A stretch of 64,000 bases of DNA from Schizophyllum amplum (lineage: Eukaryota > Basidiomycota > Agaricomycetes > Agaricales > Schizophyllaceae): assembly GCA_007026445.1 (NCBI GenBank), contig VDMD01000069.1, forward strand, positions 1-64,000. Reading direction: 5' to 3'. Positions 23,399-35,689 of the stretch are shown piece after piece; the first letter of the stretch is position 1; each line of letters begins with the position of its first letter. The notes beneath the pieces are model-generated. The model was not told where the DNA came from. It searched no databases and worked only from the letters and a program-made list of their open reading frames with translations. The position numbers and the translations under genes are program-made.

Positions 23399-24404
23399 AT
23401 GCAGACATTTAACAGGCCGGAGCATCGTCGCCATTACAGCCCCTACTCGATGAAGGATGACTCTACAACCTCAGCGCCGTCGTCCAGCGCCGTCGTTGAG
23501 TCGATCGCCAACTTTCCATTCACTATCGATTCTGACTTCGACCGCGACCTCGACCTCAACCCGTCGCTTGCCTTGGAGCCTTTCGACTTCCCTCTGATGG
23601 GTCCCACTCACGAAAATGACGACTACATGGACGTAGACTTCGCGTCCTCACGACCTTCTCCACTCGTTCCGGACATATGCCAGCAGGCCAGCTTCATCCC
23701 TGCGTTCGCCTCCTACCAAGCATCGGAGACCTTGAGCAATACATCGTGCGTCCTCCATCGCTTCAGATATTCTCTGACTTACGACATGCGATTATAGGCA
23801 ACAAAGGATGATCCGCCAGGGCGGAGGCGCTTTCGCGCCGCCCGCTATCGCGGACGGAAGTTCCATCCTCAATTCAAGTACGTCACATATTTCCTCAACA
23901 CACGATCAAGCCGTAACGATCAGTCCAAGCGACGGGCTTGGACCAACTCTCGCGGCTCACATCTCCGACGAACTGGCATTGGGACGACTTCGCCCAGGTC
24001 ATGTACAGCGGAGTCGAAATACCCCAGTCATCGACCATACATCTCTCGAACGACGGCCTCGTCGTCGACCCCCACCCCAGCTCTGTGGTCGGTTTCCGCT
24101 CTCAAGTCGGCGGCTCCGCGGCGCAGAATGCGGCGGTTGAGCGCCGCCGTGGCGCTAGTAGCACGCCCCAGTATACGTGTGACCGTTGCAGCTCGACTTT
24201 CACGCGGGCCTACAATCTTCGGGGTGCGCCGATCATTCTTCCTCTACTACGCTTTCGCATTTGCTGATCTATGGCGCAGAGCACCTCCAGCGTCACGCCA
24301 ATATGCTAGAGTATACGTGCGAGGCGTGCAGCATGCGCTTCAACACGAAGGGAGACTGTGTCAGGCATATGAAGATGATGCATGGCGGCCGCCTGCGCAT
24401 CTGA
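23399..24404 (+). CDS. Two-finger C2H2 zinc-finger protein D
   Basis: About 283 residues from four exons: 23399-23745, 23798-23877, 23924-24223, 24280-24404. The N-terminus is Ser/Asp-rich with repeated DFDRDLDLNPSL-like acidic-hydrophobic stretches that could serve as an activation region (inference). The pre-finger region is VGGSAAQNAAVERRRG. Finger 1 is CDRCSSTFTRAYNLRG plus EHLQRH. Finger 2 is CEACSMRFNTKGDCVRHMKMMH, with an extra Cys at a DNA-contact helix position. It ends shortly after finger 2 (GGRLRI) with no micro-exon. A TATATAT box at 23319 lies 80 bp before the ATG. It is closest to gene C in layout. Confidence 0.85.
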
Positions 24405-24937
24405 GGCTTGTCTATTCGCTCTTACTGACAGCTTTTTGCAGAATAGATGGCAGTCCCGTGCGTTGAGATATTTGCCACAGGGCGTGCGAGAGCCGATCAC
24501 GTCAGGAGGACCTGAGGAGGATGTTATTCCAGGACAATGACGTGATCACCTCTCGACCGCCACACGGCTGAATATTTCGATGCCGGACTGCCATCTAATC
24601 TTCAACAAGCTGTCAGTGTCAGTGTATGCGTGATTATTGCAGGACATGCACAGACTGTCGACGGACTGGACCTAGGGACTGAACAATTGCATGCATATAT
24701 AATCTGGTGTGTAGGGAGCTCATATATAGTACTGGTACTATCAGTACATCGGCCTCGACTTGTTGTATGTATCGTTGCTTTGGAATGGATTTTTTGGCAG
24801 CTTGTGCCATTATTATACCCATAAAATGCGAGTGAATTATATTTACCGTAATTGGATTGTCTACATATCAAGTACAGCGCCGCCGCCGCCAAGAACTGGG
24901 ACATGTAAGGAACTTGGACCTGGGAAGGACGTGTGGT
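24405..24937. other. Intergenic, AT-richer, no gene seen
   Basis: Between zinc-finger gene D and the TRM44 pseudogene. It contains TGCATGCATATATAATC-type AT-rich DNA and no supportable frame; it probably includes the 3' end of gene D and dead flanking DNA. Confidence 0.5.
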
Positions 24938-26370
24938 CAATGCTTCCCGGCCTTTCCTTCGGCCACTCTCGCCTCAGTCAGATGAATACCTCGCCTCGGT
25001 CGGACCTCGTTGACGCTGTCGTCTGTGTTTGGCCTCCCCTCATCGTCCTTATATGTCGGCCAATGTCTTCCGGCCTACCCTGAGTAGCCATTACCCGAGC
25101 ACTCACCAGCACCTTCGTCGGGTGCCCAGTGCTCACCGCCACGCCGCTACCGCCTAGTAGGTTGGTGCCAAAACGAAGCCTTCGGGCGTAGGACACGAGT
25201 CGCACCATGAGCGCCTCCGGTACTTCTTGTCGAGTATTTACGCGAGCTGGGTGTCGAGATGTAGTCGTTCGAGAGCTGCAGCGTCGTGAGGATGGGCAGC
25301 CAGGGCGTGAGCTCGTCCGCGTATTTGGAGACGGTTGTGGCGTCGTGAGGGAGGGCGCCCGTCGTCGGCCGCGTTGGTGAGGTCGAGGACCGGCGCATAC
25401 GTGGAGGTGGGTCGCAGACGAACAATGATACCAGAAGACGCGTGCGCGGGCGCTAAAGCCGTGGCCGGCGTAGCCTTCGCTGACGAGGATGTAGGTGAGG
25501 AGACTGCCGCGACTCGCCACGTCTGATTTGCGTGATTAGAGAGTGACGGTCATTCAAGGTGATTGACTTACCCCAAATCCACGAAGCCGACTGGCGGTCG
25601 AGGTCACGAAGCTGCCTGGGGGTCGAGGTAAGCTCGTGGTCGAGCGCCTCCACCTGCTCGTCCTCCACCCATGTCTCGTCGAAGAACGAGTGTCTCAATA
25701 AGAGCATTGAATACGTCGCGATCCCGGTGTCCTTTCAAGTTAGTTGGTCACCATCGTTATCAGAGCAGAGCGTGGCTATGTAGACAGCGCCTTCCGCCCC
25801 GACAGGCCACGACTCCGGTAAGCGCGCAGTCTACGATCTCACCTCGGACACATGCTTCAGCGGATCCGTGCTCCCTCTGCTTCCCAATTACCTCTGACGG
25901 GGTGCCGGTGTCGCGCGTGTAGATGCCACGGCAGAACGAGGTAGAAACCCCAGCAAAGCTCGCGGGGCACAAAGCAGTCGCGCAACACGCGCGGTACGAG
26001 ATAGTCGCGCGCTGCACGAGGTAGTCGCGCGGCACTGGCGGCACGAGGCAGTCGCGCAGCATGGGCGGGGCAGTCATGCAGCAAGCGCATCTGGTATTGG
26101 GTGAGCATGCTCTCATGGAGCACGAGAGCGGGCGATCGAGAGAAAGGCGCGCTTTCATATTGGTGGCCGCCTGGATGAACGGGACGATCTCGAGGCGGGG
26201 AGTGGCTGGGGCGTCGTCGCGGATAGTGAAGACGCATCAATCGCTCTAGGTGCCGCCAGTGATGTAGCCGAAGGCGATACGAGAGACAACGGGCTGATAG
26301 AGAGGCAATGAGCTGCCATCGAATACATACGGCGAGCGTGAGCACGAGGACGGAGAGTACGTGAGAGTCA
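24938..26370 (-). pseudogene. Decayed copy of the TRM44 tRNA methyltransferase gene
   Basis: Similarity to the TRM44 gene at the right edge runs from its N-terminal part (SVLVLT, then FDGSSLPLYQPVVSRIAF-like sequence near 26300) to its stop region. Pieces remain in different frames: DLDRQSASWIWGKS-type sequence near 25600, LLTYILVSEGYAGHGF near 25500, and DELTPWLPILTTLQLSNDYI near 25300. The SAM-binding Gly motif is replaced by a scrambled TSRGSLL. At least two frameshifts separate the blocks, so no enzyme can be made. The intron donor before the SAM motif is GTAAGT here, whereas the intact gene has GCAAGT. Similarity also covers DNA just past the stop codon, so a genomic segment was copied, not a transcript. 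Confidence 0.85.
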
Positions 26371-28354
26371 ATTTCCGCCCGGCGCGGACATGCTGTTTGT
26401 GAGATTTTCTGTTGTCTAGACACAGAAAAATACGAGCGAAGAATCAGAGTGGAGTCGTAGAGTCCGGATAAGTAGTGGCTGGATAGGGTGTGTTATTGTA
26501 TGAGATCTCCGAAGGGTATTGCGGAGCCTACCAAATAGGGACTCATGACAGGTATTCATCCATTGAAGGGCTTTCTCGACGAAAGGTGGGCGGATTCTGA
26601 GGCTCTCTGAGAGGGGTACCAAGGAACTTCCGGCTCGTCCCAACAAACATACAAGACCAGCCGCTTTTGCGATGAGTGAATCCATACAGTTACCGCATAG
26701 AACTACGAGGGATCTTCGACTCGCTCGCTTGCGAATTGCAGTTTGCCAATGCGCGCAATCAAAGTTCGACAATGGCCGTGGGAGACAAGATGGGTCGATC
26801 GTTTGTTGCCAAAACAGTCTAAGGCAACTACGCGTTACGTTGATTCGTGACGGATGGATCTTGACCTGAACTTCCGTCCCGTCAAGCAGAGTAGCTCCTG
26901 ATCTCCTCTCTTATCGCGTATCTTGCCCGTAGGCTATCCCAACAGACCATCTCCGAAAAAATGGAAGGCTCCGTCGGCCTGATAGCGCGCTAGTACGGGC
27001 TGCGTTCTCCGAGGCGCCCATTGTTCGCTGTATATCGCTTACCCGGATGTTCCCCTTGCAATAGATCTCCCCACATCCTAATCCACATATGAACAATGCG
27101 TATGCGAAAGTCTCTTTTTTGGCCTGCTCGCGTCGCCGACTCTGAATATCGGGCCATGTTTCTGAGTTGAGCGCCGAGCGGTCGGCGTGACGAAGGCGTT
27201 GGCAAACAAAACAAGCTGTCACTGAAACCGCGCTTATAAGACCTCGCGGCGACAGGTATTGTCTTTTTTTCTCCCGTCCCCGCCCTTCTCTAGCGTCCGC
27301 TTTTCCTGCCATCGCATGCCCGACATCGACTTCCTTGGCGCTGAGCATGGCTCCTTCGTTTTACTTCCTACGCGGGCCATGGCCGTCAGCCCAACCCTTG
27401 ACAACGTTGTCCGTCTGAAGGACGTCACATTCATCGCCTAACGGCGCAGATGAGGTCTACGACACTTGTGGCAGATGAGGTACGTGGCCCAATCTTATCT
27501 AGACGCCCGAGGCTCATCTGGTCCGCAGCGTTCTGAATGAAGAACCGACTGCATGAGGTCAGCGTCGCCTACAAGAGACGCTCTCTCTTTCTGTTGTCAT
27601 GCCCTGCCGCTCCATGCAACACATCAGACGTACCGGTTGACCAACAACAGCCCCTCAGAAACAACGTCCGACAGTGGTCCCTCTCCGACATCGGTCCCTC
27701 TCTCCGACGTCGGTTTCTCTTCCACCTACCCACCATGCGACCTGCCCCTCCATGACCCATCCTTGTCCCTGTGTCCCCTTCCTCGGTCTTATGGTCCCGC
27801 TCCCGCATCTCCTACACGTTATTCCGCCTGCTTGTCCTCATCGTCGCGTCTCTTCTTGGCCTGCCTCCTGTCCCACCCGCCGCCGTTCTAGCTCACCTCT
27901 ACCAGCGCATCGTCAACATCTTCGCCCACGGAAGTGTACGCATTGCAGTACACAGGAGGCGGGTGGGAGAGTCGTCCTTCTCTCGAGCGCGTCATGAACA
28001 TCGGAGGTCACGTGACACTCAGTGGCTGTTAGGCAGTCCTCTGCGTGCTGTACTGGTCGTCTGCGAGGGCTGGCTCGCACCTATCAAGGTAGGTGAGTAG
28101 ATAGACTTACTTCTTCAAATGAAAACACATTTACCGCTTCCCTGTTGTCTGATGTTCCGTCGTCTTCCGAGTCGTAAGAAGGTCTTGCGAGGCGACCGCC
28201 TGACTAATTTTGAACGCTCCGTGGCTGAAGGCTGGGAGCTGCATCAACGTATCTGGCTCGGGGTGGCGCTTGCGCGGCCGCAGGGGGTGGATGTCGTGAT
28301 ATACAGGGTTCGTCGTCGAAGGAAGGCTCGGTCTCGTACACGTCGCGCTATGGG
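26371..28354. other. Gene-poor stretch
   Basis: Small frames only. One at 27316 (MPDIDFLGAEHGSFVLL..., ending 27441) reads like protein but has no convincing continuation. A minus-strand frame at 26911-27348 is equally unsupported. The 27740-27900 region has a hydrophobic stretch without splice support. Confidence 0.35.
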
Positions 28355-29665
28355 TTAAGGTCGGGGTAGGTATGGCTCGAGCTCGAGTAGATACTGATGT
28401 TGTGAGTGTTCATCATAAGAAAAGAAGGCTGTGCTCACGCGCATGTCGTAGGTTGGTCGTACGTACGGACCGTGAATGAATATATGCACGTTCTGCGCCA
28501 GAGTGTATGCTGGTTCTATGGGTGTCGATCTGGTCCTATGGTCGAGCTCGCCGCGAGGATGCGTGTGGCAACTATAAGCAAGGGTAGTAAGGTCGAGTGC
28601 CGAACGTCTAGGAGAATGACTGCACGTACGGCTGGAAAAAGAAAGGTTCGGCGCGCCTGCGACAAATCCGCCCATAGTATGCGCTATGTCGACGGCATAC
28701 GACCAGAGGCTACGCCAGCGACACGATGCTAGGATCGCCTCGCAGGCCTTCCAGCGTCGCGCAAGTTGCGGTGGGGTGCATGAAGGTACAGCGCCGCTAG
28801 AAAGTCGGGCGTCGCCCATCACGCTGACACGCTCTCTTCAGGTCCATAGGCGGTGGGTCATACACCTCATTGACTGCACTAGGCTCCTGCGTACGCATCC
28901 TGACTATCGTAAAACGGCGGCGTGGTGGAAAATGTTGAGGGCACTGCCCTACTCTCTGGAAGACAAGGTTAGCAAGTTATCGGCCTTGTGAAGTGCGCGT
29001 ACTCACCTGTGTATCTTGCAGAATAGGCTTGACGGGCAGCACCTGAGAAGTGCCAGAAGAAGGACGACCGCGTCGGATGGTCATCGAGACCATGAAGACG
29101 GTACGCGAAGTGCGGCAGGTCCGACCGAGGGGCCATGACCAGCCATAATACGAAGCGCGAAGTCATGCACGCGAAGAGATGGTACAGTGCCACGCACCTA
29201 CGAGTAAGTACGGGCGATCGTCGAGGCCGAAGGCAGCGGGTAGTGCGAGGTGCCACCTACGAAAGAGAGCGCCCTCTGGACGTATCCCGGCGCATACGTT
29301 AGGGTGTATACAGAAAACAACTACTCCAATTCGGCCGGCGCCAGGAAGCTGCGAAGTAGAGGACTGGCTATAAGATAAGGTCAGTTGCTTCTGCCAGCGC
29401 TAGGAGCGTATGCTCACCCAAATGACAGCATATACATTGTAGGGCATGCTCGCATAGAGGGACCTATACCCCTGAATGGCGCCCGAAGGTCAGCGAGCGA
29501 AGTCAGAACCACGCATAGAGCAAGCCTACCTCGACAACGAGAGGCAACCGTCACGACTGACGAAGAACTCCGAGCGCAACGAGCGGATGCCGGAACGATG
29601 CAAGGTGGCGCTCGAGCGTTGGCTTCGGGCGTGGTCAATGTCCATCGCAGAATACCGGCGGTCAT
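28355..29665 (-). other. Possible multi-exon minus-strand gene, unresolved
   Basis: The minus strand has a series of canonical introns: a GTAGGC donor with a CATTCAG acceptor at about 29470-29530, a GTGAGC donor near 29415, and GTGAGT near 29005. Open blocks between them include one with PHFAYRLHGLDDHPTRSSFF near 29090 and one with WRSLWSYAVDIAHTMGGF near 28700. No combination gave one clear frame and I recognise no family. It may be a real, unknown gene or a decayed one. Confidence 0.25.
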
Positions 29666-30164
29666 AAAAAACCTACCCGACTAAATGACCCACGACACAA
29701 ACAAGGGGTATATCTTCAACGGCTGACGCTGCCCATCCTCAAGGGTCATCGCACCGGCGAACGACGATGGTCTAGCGCAAGCGCAAGGACCCTCCGGCGA
29801 TTCGTTATCGACGCGCCTCGTGGCGAACACAAAGTATTGCCACCCACCTTTTTTCGCATCGTATGTTCTCTCTCCCAACTATCCTGCTCGATGCTTACAT
29901 TGTTCAGCAGCCACTATACGAAGTCTCAAGGACGAACGACGGTCACAGCGTGATGGGGTCCGATTCTGGTCAAAACCCGTGAGAGTGTGCGCTTGTTTAC
30001 CACCGCCCTTTGCTTACCATCGCCCTCAAATCGCTGGCCGTGTTTGTTCTTTCCTTCCCATTCCCGACTTGCATTCTCCCTCGCCTCTGACGCGCGTTTT
30101 TGGCTGAATATTTCACTGTTGAAGTCCGTATTGGAGAACAGAGGATGTCGGACGCGATTCTAGG

Positions 30165-33100
30165 ATGTTTTCGTCTCCTTTGGATAGGTGCGTGGGCTGG
30201 CCACTCGGTTCTTTGCGTCTTCTGACCGACTCGCTTCCGTTCTAGTTACGACGAGGAGCATTATGAGGACGCCGGGGATTGGTTTGCCGCCGAGCTGAGG
30301 CTAAACAAGAAGCATGAATTGGAGTACAATACGCAGGAAGCTCGGGACGAGCTCTTCCGCGATATGCCTGCGTCGCGGGACGAGAGCAAGAACCTGCCTG
30401 CTCCACTGGACGCCGAGGAAGACACGAACGACGATGACCTTCTACCCACCTCCACGGCTTCTCTTGAGCAGCCTCAAGAAAAACATGGCTCGCGGGTTCA
30501 TAGCGAGAGAGAAGAATCCGACGAGGAAGACGCGGACGCGGATGGCGATTTCGATGACGGCGACAACATTCCATTCATGATACCCTCCGCCCCCTCCACA
30601 ACTAGTACCACCTCTACCGACGTGGCGAAGCTCGACGAGCCACCCGCACGTGACTCCGATGAGGAAGCTGTCGAGCAGACGCTGCAGACATCGAAGTCGA
30701 GCGTTGATGAAGCTCAGTCGGATAGCGCTGTCTCTTACGCGCCTCGACCTCCATCTATGGAGATCCCGCGTCGGCTGGCCAGCCCCGGTGCCCTGCGGGA
30801 CTCGCCCGCATCAGACGAGCAGTACACCTCCCCTGGCTCAGACATTGTTCGTCTCCAGGAATCGGCTTCAAAGAACGTGACTGGGGACGCTGTCAAGTCA
30901 ACTGCTGAAAGTGATCAGTTCGACAATGCCGGCGAGCACGACACTCCTACAAAGGCTACCTCGAACGCGACAAAGAACAGCGTTCAAGACGAACCCGGCG
31001 CAGACTCTGCAGTGACCGCAGAGCTGCAGGCCACGCGAAGGTGAAATGGTCTTTCGGCGTTGCTTGTGCAAAGTGACTTACATGTCTGCAGCTATGTGGA
31101 TACGACAGAGCTACAGAATACGGATGAAGACGACCGTGCGCAAGTCTCACAAGAGTGAGTTCACCCATCGTCGTATCTGCTTCCCTTACTGATCTAGTAC
31201 ACACAGGACGGCTTATGCTCCAGGCGAGTTGCGTACCGATCCTTCCCTCGATGTGCCTTTCGACAACATCGACCCGGACGTCTTTGACCTAGATCAACTG
31301 ACGGCGATAGACTGGAGCAACATTGATCTTTCCAAACTCCTAGAGGAAAACGACAACGACGCGGGTATCACGTTGCCTGCACCGACTGGGGCGACCTCCT
31401 CGATGAGCGCGGCGGACTATGGTCCTCTTCAACCTGAAGCGGCTCGTGACGATGTATTCGTGCCGCCTCCCTCGTCTGCGTCCCTGCTCCGCCTCTCCCG
31501 GGAATGAATCCCGGAAGTCGAGTGTCTCGCGTGCCAAAGCGCCGTGCCAGCAACGAGCATCTCGGCGCACTGACGAGATACTCACGCGTTGCGGCGGGTC
31601 CTAGCGGTTCTCAATCGCAGAGGCAGGCGCGGGACATGAGGGCATTGCCCGTATCGCGTCTACCTGCTCAATCTTACATGCCCGAGACGTTGACGGGCGT
31701 GTACAGCGGGTCGGATGGCATGCCTTACACCATTCCGATGCCTCACGACGTACCGTACCAGGGAGGATCGTACAATGGTTCTACGAACCATGACACGAAC
31801 AACTCCATCCCTCAGGGGAGATCGATGCCGCCAGACCCTCGTTCGTTGGGCTATGGGGGGCAATATCCTGCTCAACTTGACGTCGCGAATGCGTTCGCGC
31901 AACCTGGGGCTTCATACATGCCATACGCTCCCTCATACACGCAAAGTGCTCCGACATACGCGCAACCTGCTCCTTCAGACGCGCAGTCCGGCCTCTCGCA
32001 TGAACAACCCGATCATTCTCTCCCGTACACTCAGCGAGGTCCCTCGTCTGGACAGCTTGGTCCTTCATTCGTGCAGCCGTCCTCATACGCGCAGCCCTCC
32101 TCCTCGTACGCGCAGTTTGCTCCCGCATACGCGCACACCGCTCCCTCTTACCCGCATAACGCTGCCTCCTACGCGCAACCCGCTCACTCGTACCCGTACG
32201 CCGCTCCTTCGCACGGACAGCCCGGGCCGTCTTCTCAGACGATGACCATGGCGCGTCAACTCGGGCCTCGCCCTTCTGGGCTCGGAGTGCCTTCCCATGC
32301 TCAGCGAGCGCCGTCATACAGTCATCAAGCGCCTCCCTACGCCTCTCAAGTCTCGTCGCCCTACGATCTCCAAATTGGGCCGAGCACCCAAGGCTCTAGC
32401 GCGCCTAACTATGGCCCTGGTTCGAGTTTCGACGGAGCGAGCTCGAACTGGAACGGAGCTGCTTCGCACTTCGACGCAGCGGGCTCGAACTGGAACGGCC
32501 CTGCGTCGCACTGCGACACGGCGAGCTCGAGGTCGGACGGCGCTGCGTCGAATTTCAACGAAGCAGGCTCGAGCTGGAATGGCGGTGCTGCCAATTTTGA
32601 CGCAGCCGGCTCGGGCTCTGTGTCATACGGCGCTGGTCCGAACGCGAATCATCGTCGCGGAAAGCAGCGCGCGCTCCCTTCCGCAGAGTGTAGTTCCGCC
32701 TCGTCTGCATTTGCTCCTCCTTCTTCCGTTGCTCCTCCTTCTTCCGGTGCCTCTTCTTCCGCGGGCACCATCACGCCACACGCGTACATGGAAAGGATCT
32801 TGTATGACAAGAACTGGCTCAAGCCCGCCGTCCCCGCGCGGGACCCTCCTTCCCCTCCCACTCCCTACGTTCGCCAGCCGGGCGATCCCGAAGGCGCCGG
32901 CGACCTCAGCCGATGCCAGCACACCAACGACGACGGCACCCTGTGCTGCTTTGATTACGGCCACTCCGTCATGGAAGGCGGCAAGGCCACCGTGGAAAAG
33001 GTGATATTGCACAACCGCGTGTGTCACTGGAAGCCCGCGATGCAATCAAATCAGGCAGAAAACCAGGAAGCCAATAGCGTGCGGGTGCAATGTCGGTGGT

Positions 33101-33366
33101 GGAGGTGTCGCGAGCACGAGTCCGACAACGAGGCTAGGTTGGTGGGAGAAGGGCACGCGGCGGGGCCCTGCTTCGAGTTCTACAAGGATGAATCAGGGAA
33201 CTATAGGTGGCGCGACATGTATCTCCGATACGACGGTATGCGCAAACATACCATCACGCGTCACCTCAAACGCAATGGAAAATCGGCAGGCAAGCCGGAC
33301 CAGGCAGCTAGCCCTTCTGCATCTGGTCGTGCGGCAGGGGCCAAGGCGAACGATGGTAGGACGTGA
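30165..33366 (+). CDS. Low-complexity, repeat-rich protein with Cys/His C-terminal domain
   Basis: I do not recognise this gene. Exons 30165-30187, 30246-31040, 31092-31154 and one from 31207 are in phase. They encode an acidic, Ser/Asp/Glu-rich N-terminal half (EESDEEDADADGDFDDGD; FDNIDPDVFDLDQL). That frame stops at 31507. A second frame of 620 codons starts at ATG 31504 and runs to 33366. The two frames probably join by an intron or through an indel near 31440-31525; I could not settle which, so two genes remain possible. The second half has about fifteen AP(S/T)YAQ-like repeats, four 14-residue (S/G)SNWNGAASHFDAA repeats, then a conserved-looking end: CQHTNDDGTLCC, H-x5-C, CRWWRC and GMRKHTITRHLKR. 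This is reminiscent of a divergent zinc-binding domain. A nuclear regulator is plausible. Confidence 0.55.
31900..32226 (+). repeat. Degenerate Ala-Pro-Ser-Tyr-Ala-Gln coding repeats
   Basis: Roughly fifteen units of 18-30 bp encode (A)PSYAQ / APTYAQ / PSSYAQ variants. The unit length changes by whole codons, so the frame is kept, typical of slippage-driven low-complexity segments. Phase-separating or adhesion-type roles are possible but not shown. Confidence 0.7.
32437..32604 (+). repeat. Four tandem 42 bp coding repeats
   Basis: Units start at 32437, 32479, 32521 and 32563; each codes for a 14-residue unit of the type ASSNWNGAASHFDA. The third unit has diverged most (RSDG replaces NWNG). 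A partial fifth unit (AGSG) follows. Confidence 0.8.
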
Positions 33367-33660
33367 CGAGGGATTTATGGAAATCTTCATGATGACTCTG
33401 TTGATATTTTTCTGGTACTGGTTGGGGGATCTGTCGTATCGGTGCTGTTGTACCCTACAACTCTTGTACGTGTATTTTGGTGTAAGTAGTGTATGCCTTA
33501 GTGTACTTACCACCTACCCTTCCTGCCAGATGCCCTCGCATCCCAGATTCTGCCCCGAAAGTAGGTCTTACTTGTCCAGAAACGATATGTATGTTTCCGA
33601 CTCAGGCGTGAGGAGTGCAAAGGGAATAATATTCGTCTCGCGAAGATCAACAAAGCAGCC

Positions 33661-34260
33661 ACGTGACCTCAGTTCTGACGGAACCAGCGGTCCGGTAATT
33701 GAAATTCGAGCGCAGACCTCGACAGCCACCGTCATCCCGTCGCTGACACCCCTTCCGAGTCTCGAGCGCTGCATACTATGCGACGGTCTTCTTGATCTGC
33801 AACTAAGCCTCGACGCTTACTCGATCTGATGTTCCCAGATACGACGACGCACCGGCCAAGTAAGTACGACCCGCAGGGCCGGTGTCGACCGCGGAGTCGG
33901 GGCGCACGCTGTACGACGATGGTGCGAGTCTGCGGAAGATGCAGAGCGATGAGACGGTACGTGTGCCGCACCAGCCGTTGGATAAGGAGGATGGGCTCGA
34001 GGTGCGGGAGGTGCGAGGGGTACGCGGGGGGCATTGCGATGAGGTATGCGTGCATCGCGGCGAGATACGCAGGGACATTGCGATGAGCGGGTTGAGGCGG
34101 GGTATGCCGGGAAGATCGTGACGAGGGGCGGCGGGGCAGGCTCCGCCGTGCGTCCATGTATAGAATACATGGACTTGCACACTTCAACTGAAGGAATGAT
34201 TCGTACGTGTACAGTGCTTCTATCCTATCGCTGGTGCTCGCATCGGACTCTTTGAATGTT
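33661..34260 (+). pseudogene. Decayed membrane-tail gene, copy 4
   Basis: The last intron (33660-33838, with the CTCGAGCGCTGCATA landmark and TTCCCAG acceptor), the exon 3 counterpart from 33839 and the 3' flank of the membrane-tail family are present. The exon reads RYDDAPAK and then stops at TAA 33861-33863. After a small insertion it continues in frame as GPVSTAESGRTLYDD, KMQSDETV and PHQPLDKEDGLEV. Exons 1 and 2 were not found. The flank to about 34260 matches 2659-2880 behind copy 2. Zinc-finger gene E follows 1.4 kb downstream. Confidence 0.75.
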
Positions 34261-35642
34261 CTCTTCAGGTATGAAATTAAGCACCCTCTGCAGCGACGGT
34301 TCCAAGTCAGGTCCTTCCAAGTCCATAGGCGCACGCTGCATTACCTCGAATGCGCGAAGGAATATTCTGAAGCCTGACAAACAGTACATACCACCGTCAA
34401 ACATGTTGAGTGCAGAACGAGGCTTCCCGCGAGTCGCATCGCATGTGTCTTCCCGGCGTCTCCATGTTTGCTTGTTCCTTCTTTACGGCCTTCCTGACTC
34501 TAGGCGTCGCGGCGGGCCCTCCAAGATGCGCGAAGTGTACACCGAGTCTGAGCGAGGATACCGGGTGATCAGGTCCACCACACGCTGGGAGGGTCATCAT
34601 AGTCGTCCTCCCTTGACTGGGAGTCGCCATATCAGTACGTGGCTGATCATTTCGTGCGTCTGTAGCTCAATTTCATGCAGAACCATCGGGAAGAAAGTTC
34701 GCTCAATCCCTCCTCGAGCTCCCATATCCCTCATACTCGCCCCAGCCCCGGGCTATGTGCGAAGACGGGCAATGCCTTGGCTCTCGAGCGCGCGAGGCGT
34801 AAATGAGCCATCCAACCGCATCTGACTCGAGATTCCTGTTGGATAACATCCTTTGATACAGCTTCCCGGCCTGAGATATTCACGTCGTAGCCGGTCTGCC
34901 CGCTAAGCGACGACTAGGGAGGGACGCAGATCAACCTGACTATAGGCGAACGCAGGATCTGGTGAACCATTCTGGTGAGGTGCACAGCTGTCTCGACTCT
35001 CGAGTAATGTGGGGACTCACCGCTCAGGAAAGATTGCCATGAAGCGGCGAGAAGATACGCTCGTTCAGGCGCAGGCAGTGGATTGAATGTACGCACAGCA
35101 GAGAGAACGTACATTCGGTAGAGCGAACGTACACACGGCGGGGCTATGGACATTCCAAAAGGACTGATTCGCCGCACATTGTTCGCGTGTTAATGTGGTG
35201 TGTCATCGTTGCTCCTTCCATTCTGCTGGCCGACCATATTGCTGTACATGCAGTGCGGAAAACATCACCCAACCTGGCCGACGGATGCGATATAGTGCTC
35301 GAGGCGAGATCACCTGGCTCAAAAGCAAGCTGTATATACGTCCAAATGCAAGACCTTTGGGCAGTTATGTTGCACTGCATTTTTTCTGAAGTCTGCGTGC
35401 ATCCTTGGGCCTGCGTGTATGTTTACCGCGCCGGTGAGTGTCTCTGCTTCGGACCTTACCCGGACGTGAACGGATTGACGAGCCTCTCGCACTGCTCGAG
35501 CCATGATTCGGGGACATTACACGAGCGCCTGAGACGGCATCACGCCTGACAGCTTTGATCCAAGGACGTACCAGCCTGCGCGACGCACATGAGGCATAAA
35601 TTTCACCGCCTGCCATGTCATTAGCTGACTGGGCCCGCTGGC
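34261..35642. other. Intergenic stretch, no supported gene
   Basis: Chance frames only (34256-34825 is the longest). Near 35080-35140 the sequence GAACGTACA occurs twice, with a related GAATGTACG. TTTATAG at 35644 is a probable TATA element for gene E. Confidence 0.4.
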
Positions 35643-35689
35643 TTTTATAGGTCGATCATTTTTTTCAAAACAAAACTGACGTGCAGTCC

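Noticed and set aside
31504..31507. ATGA overlap as an operon-like coupled pair
   Set aside because: Translational coupling of this kind is not expected in fungi; an intron or indel joining one gene is more likely.
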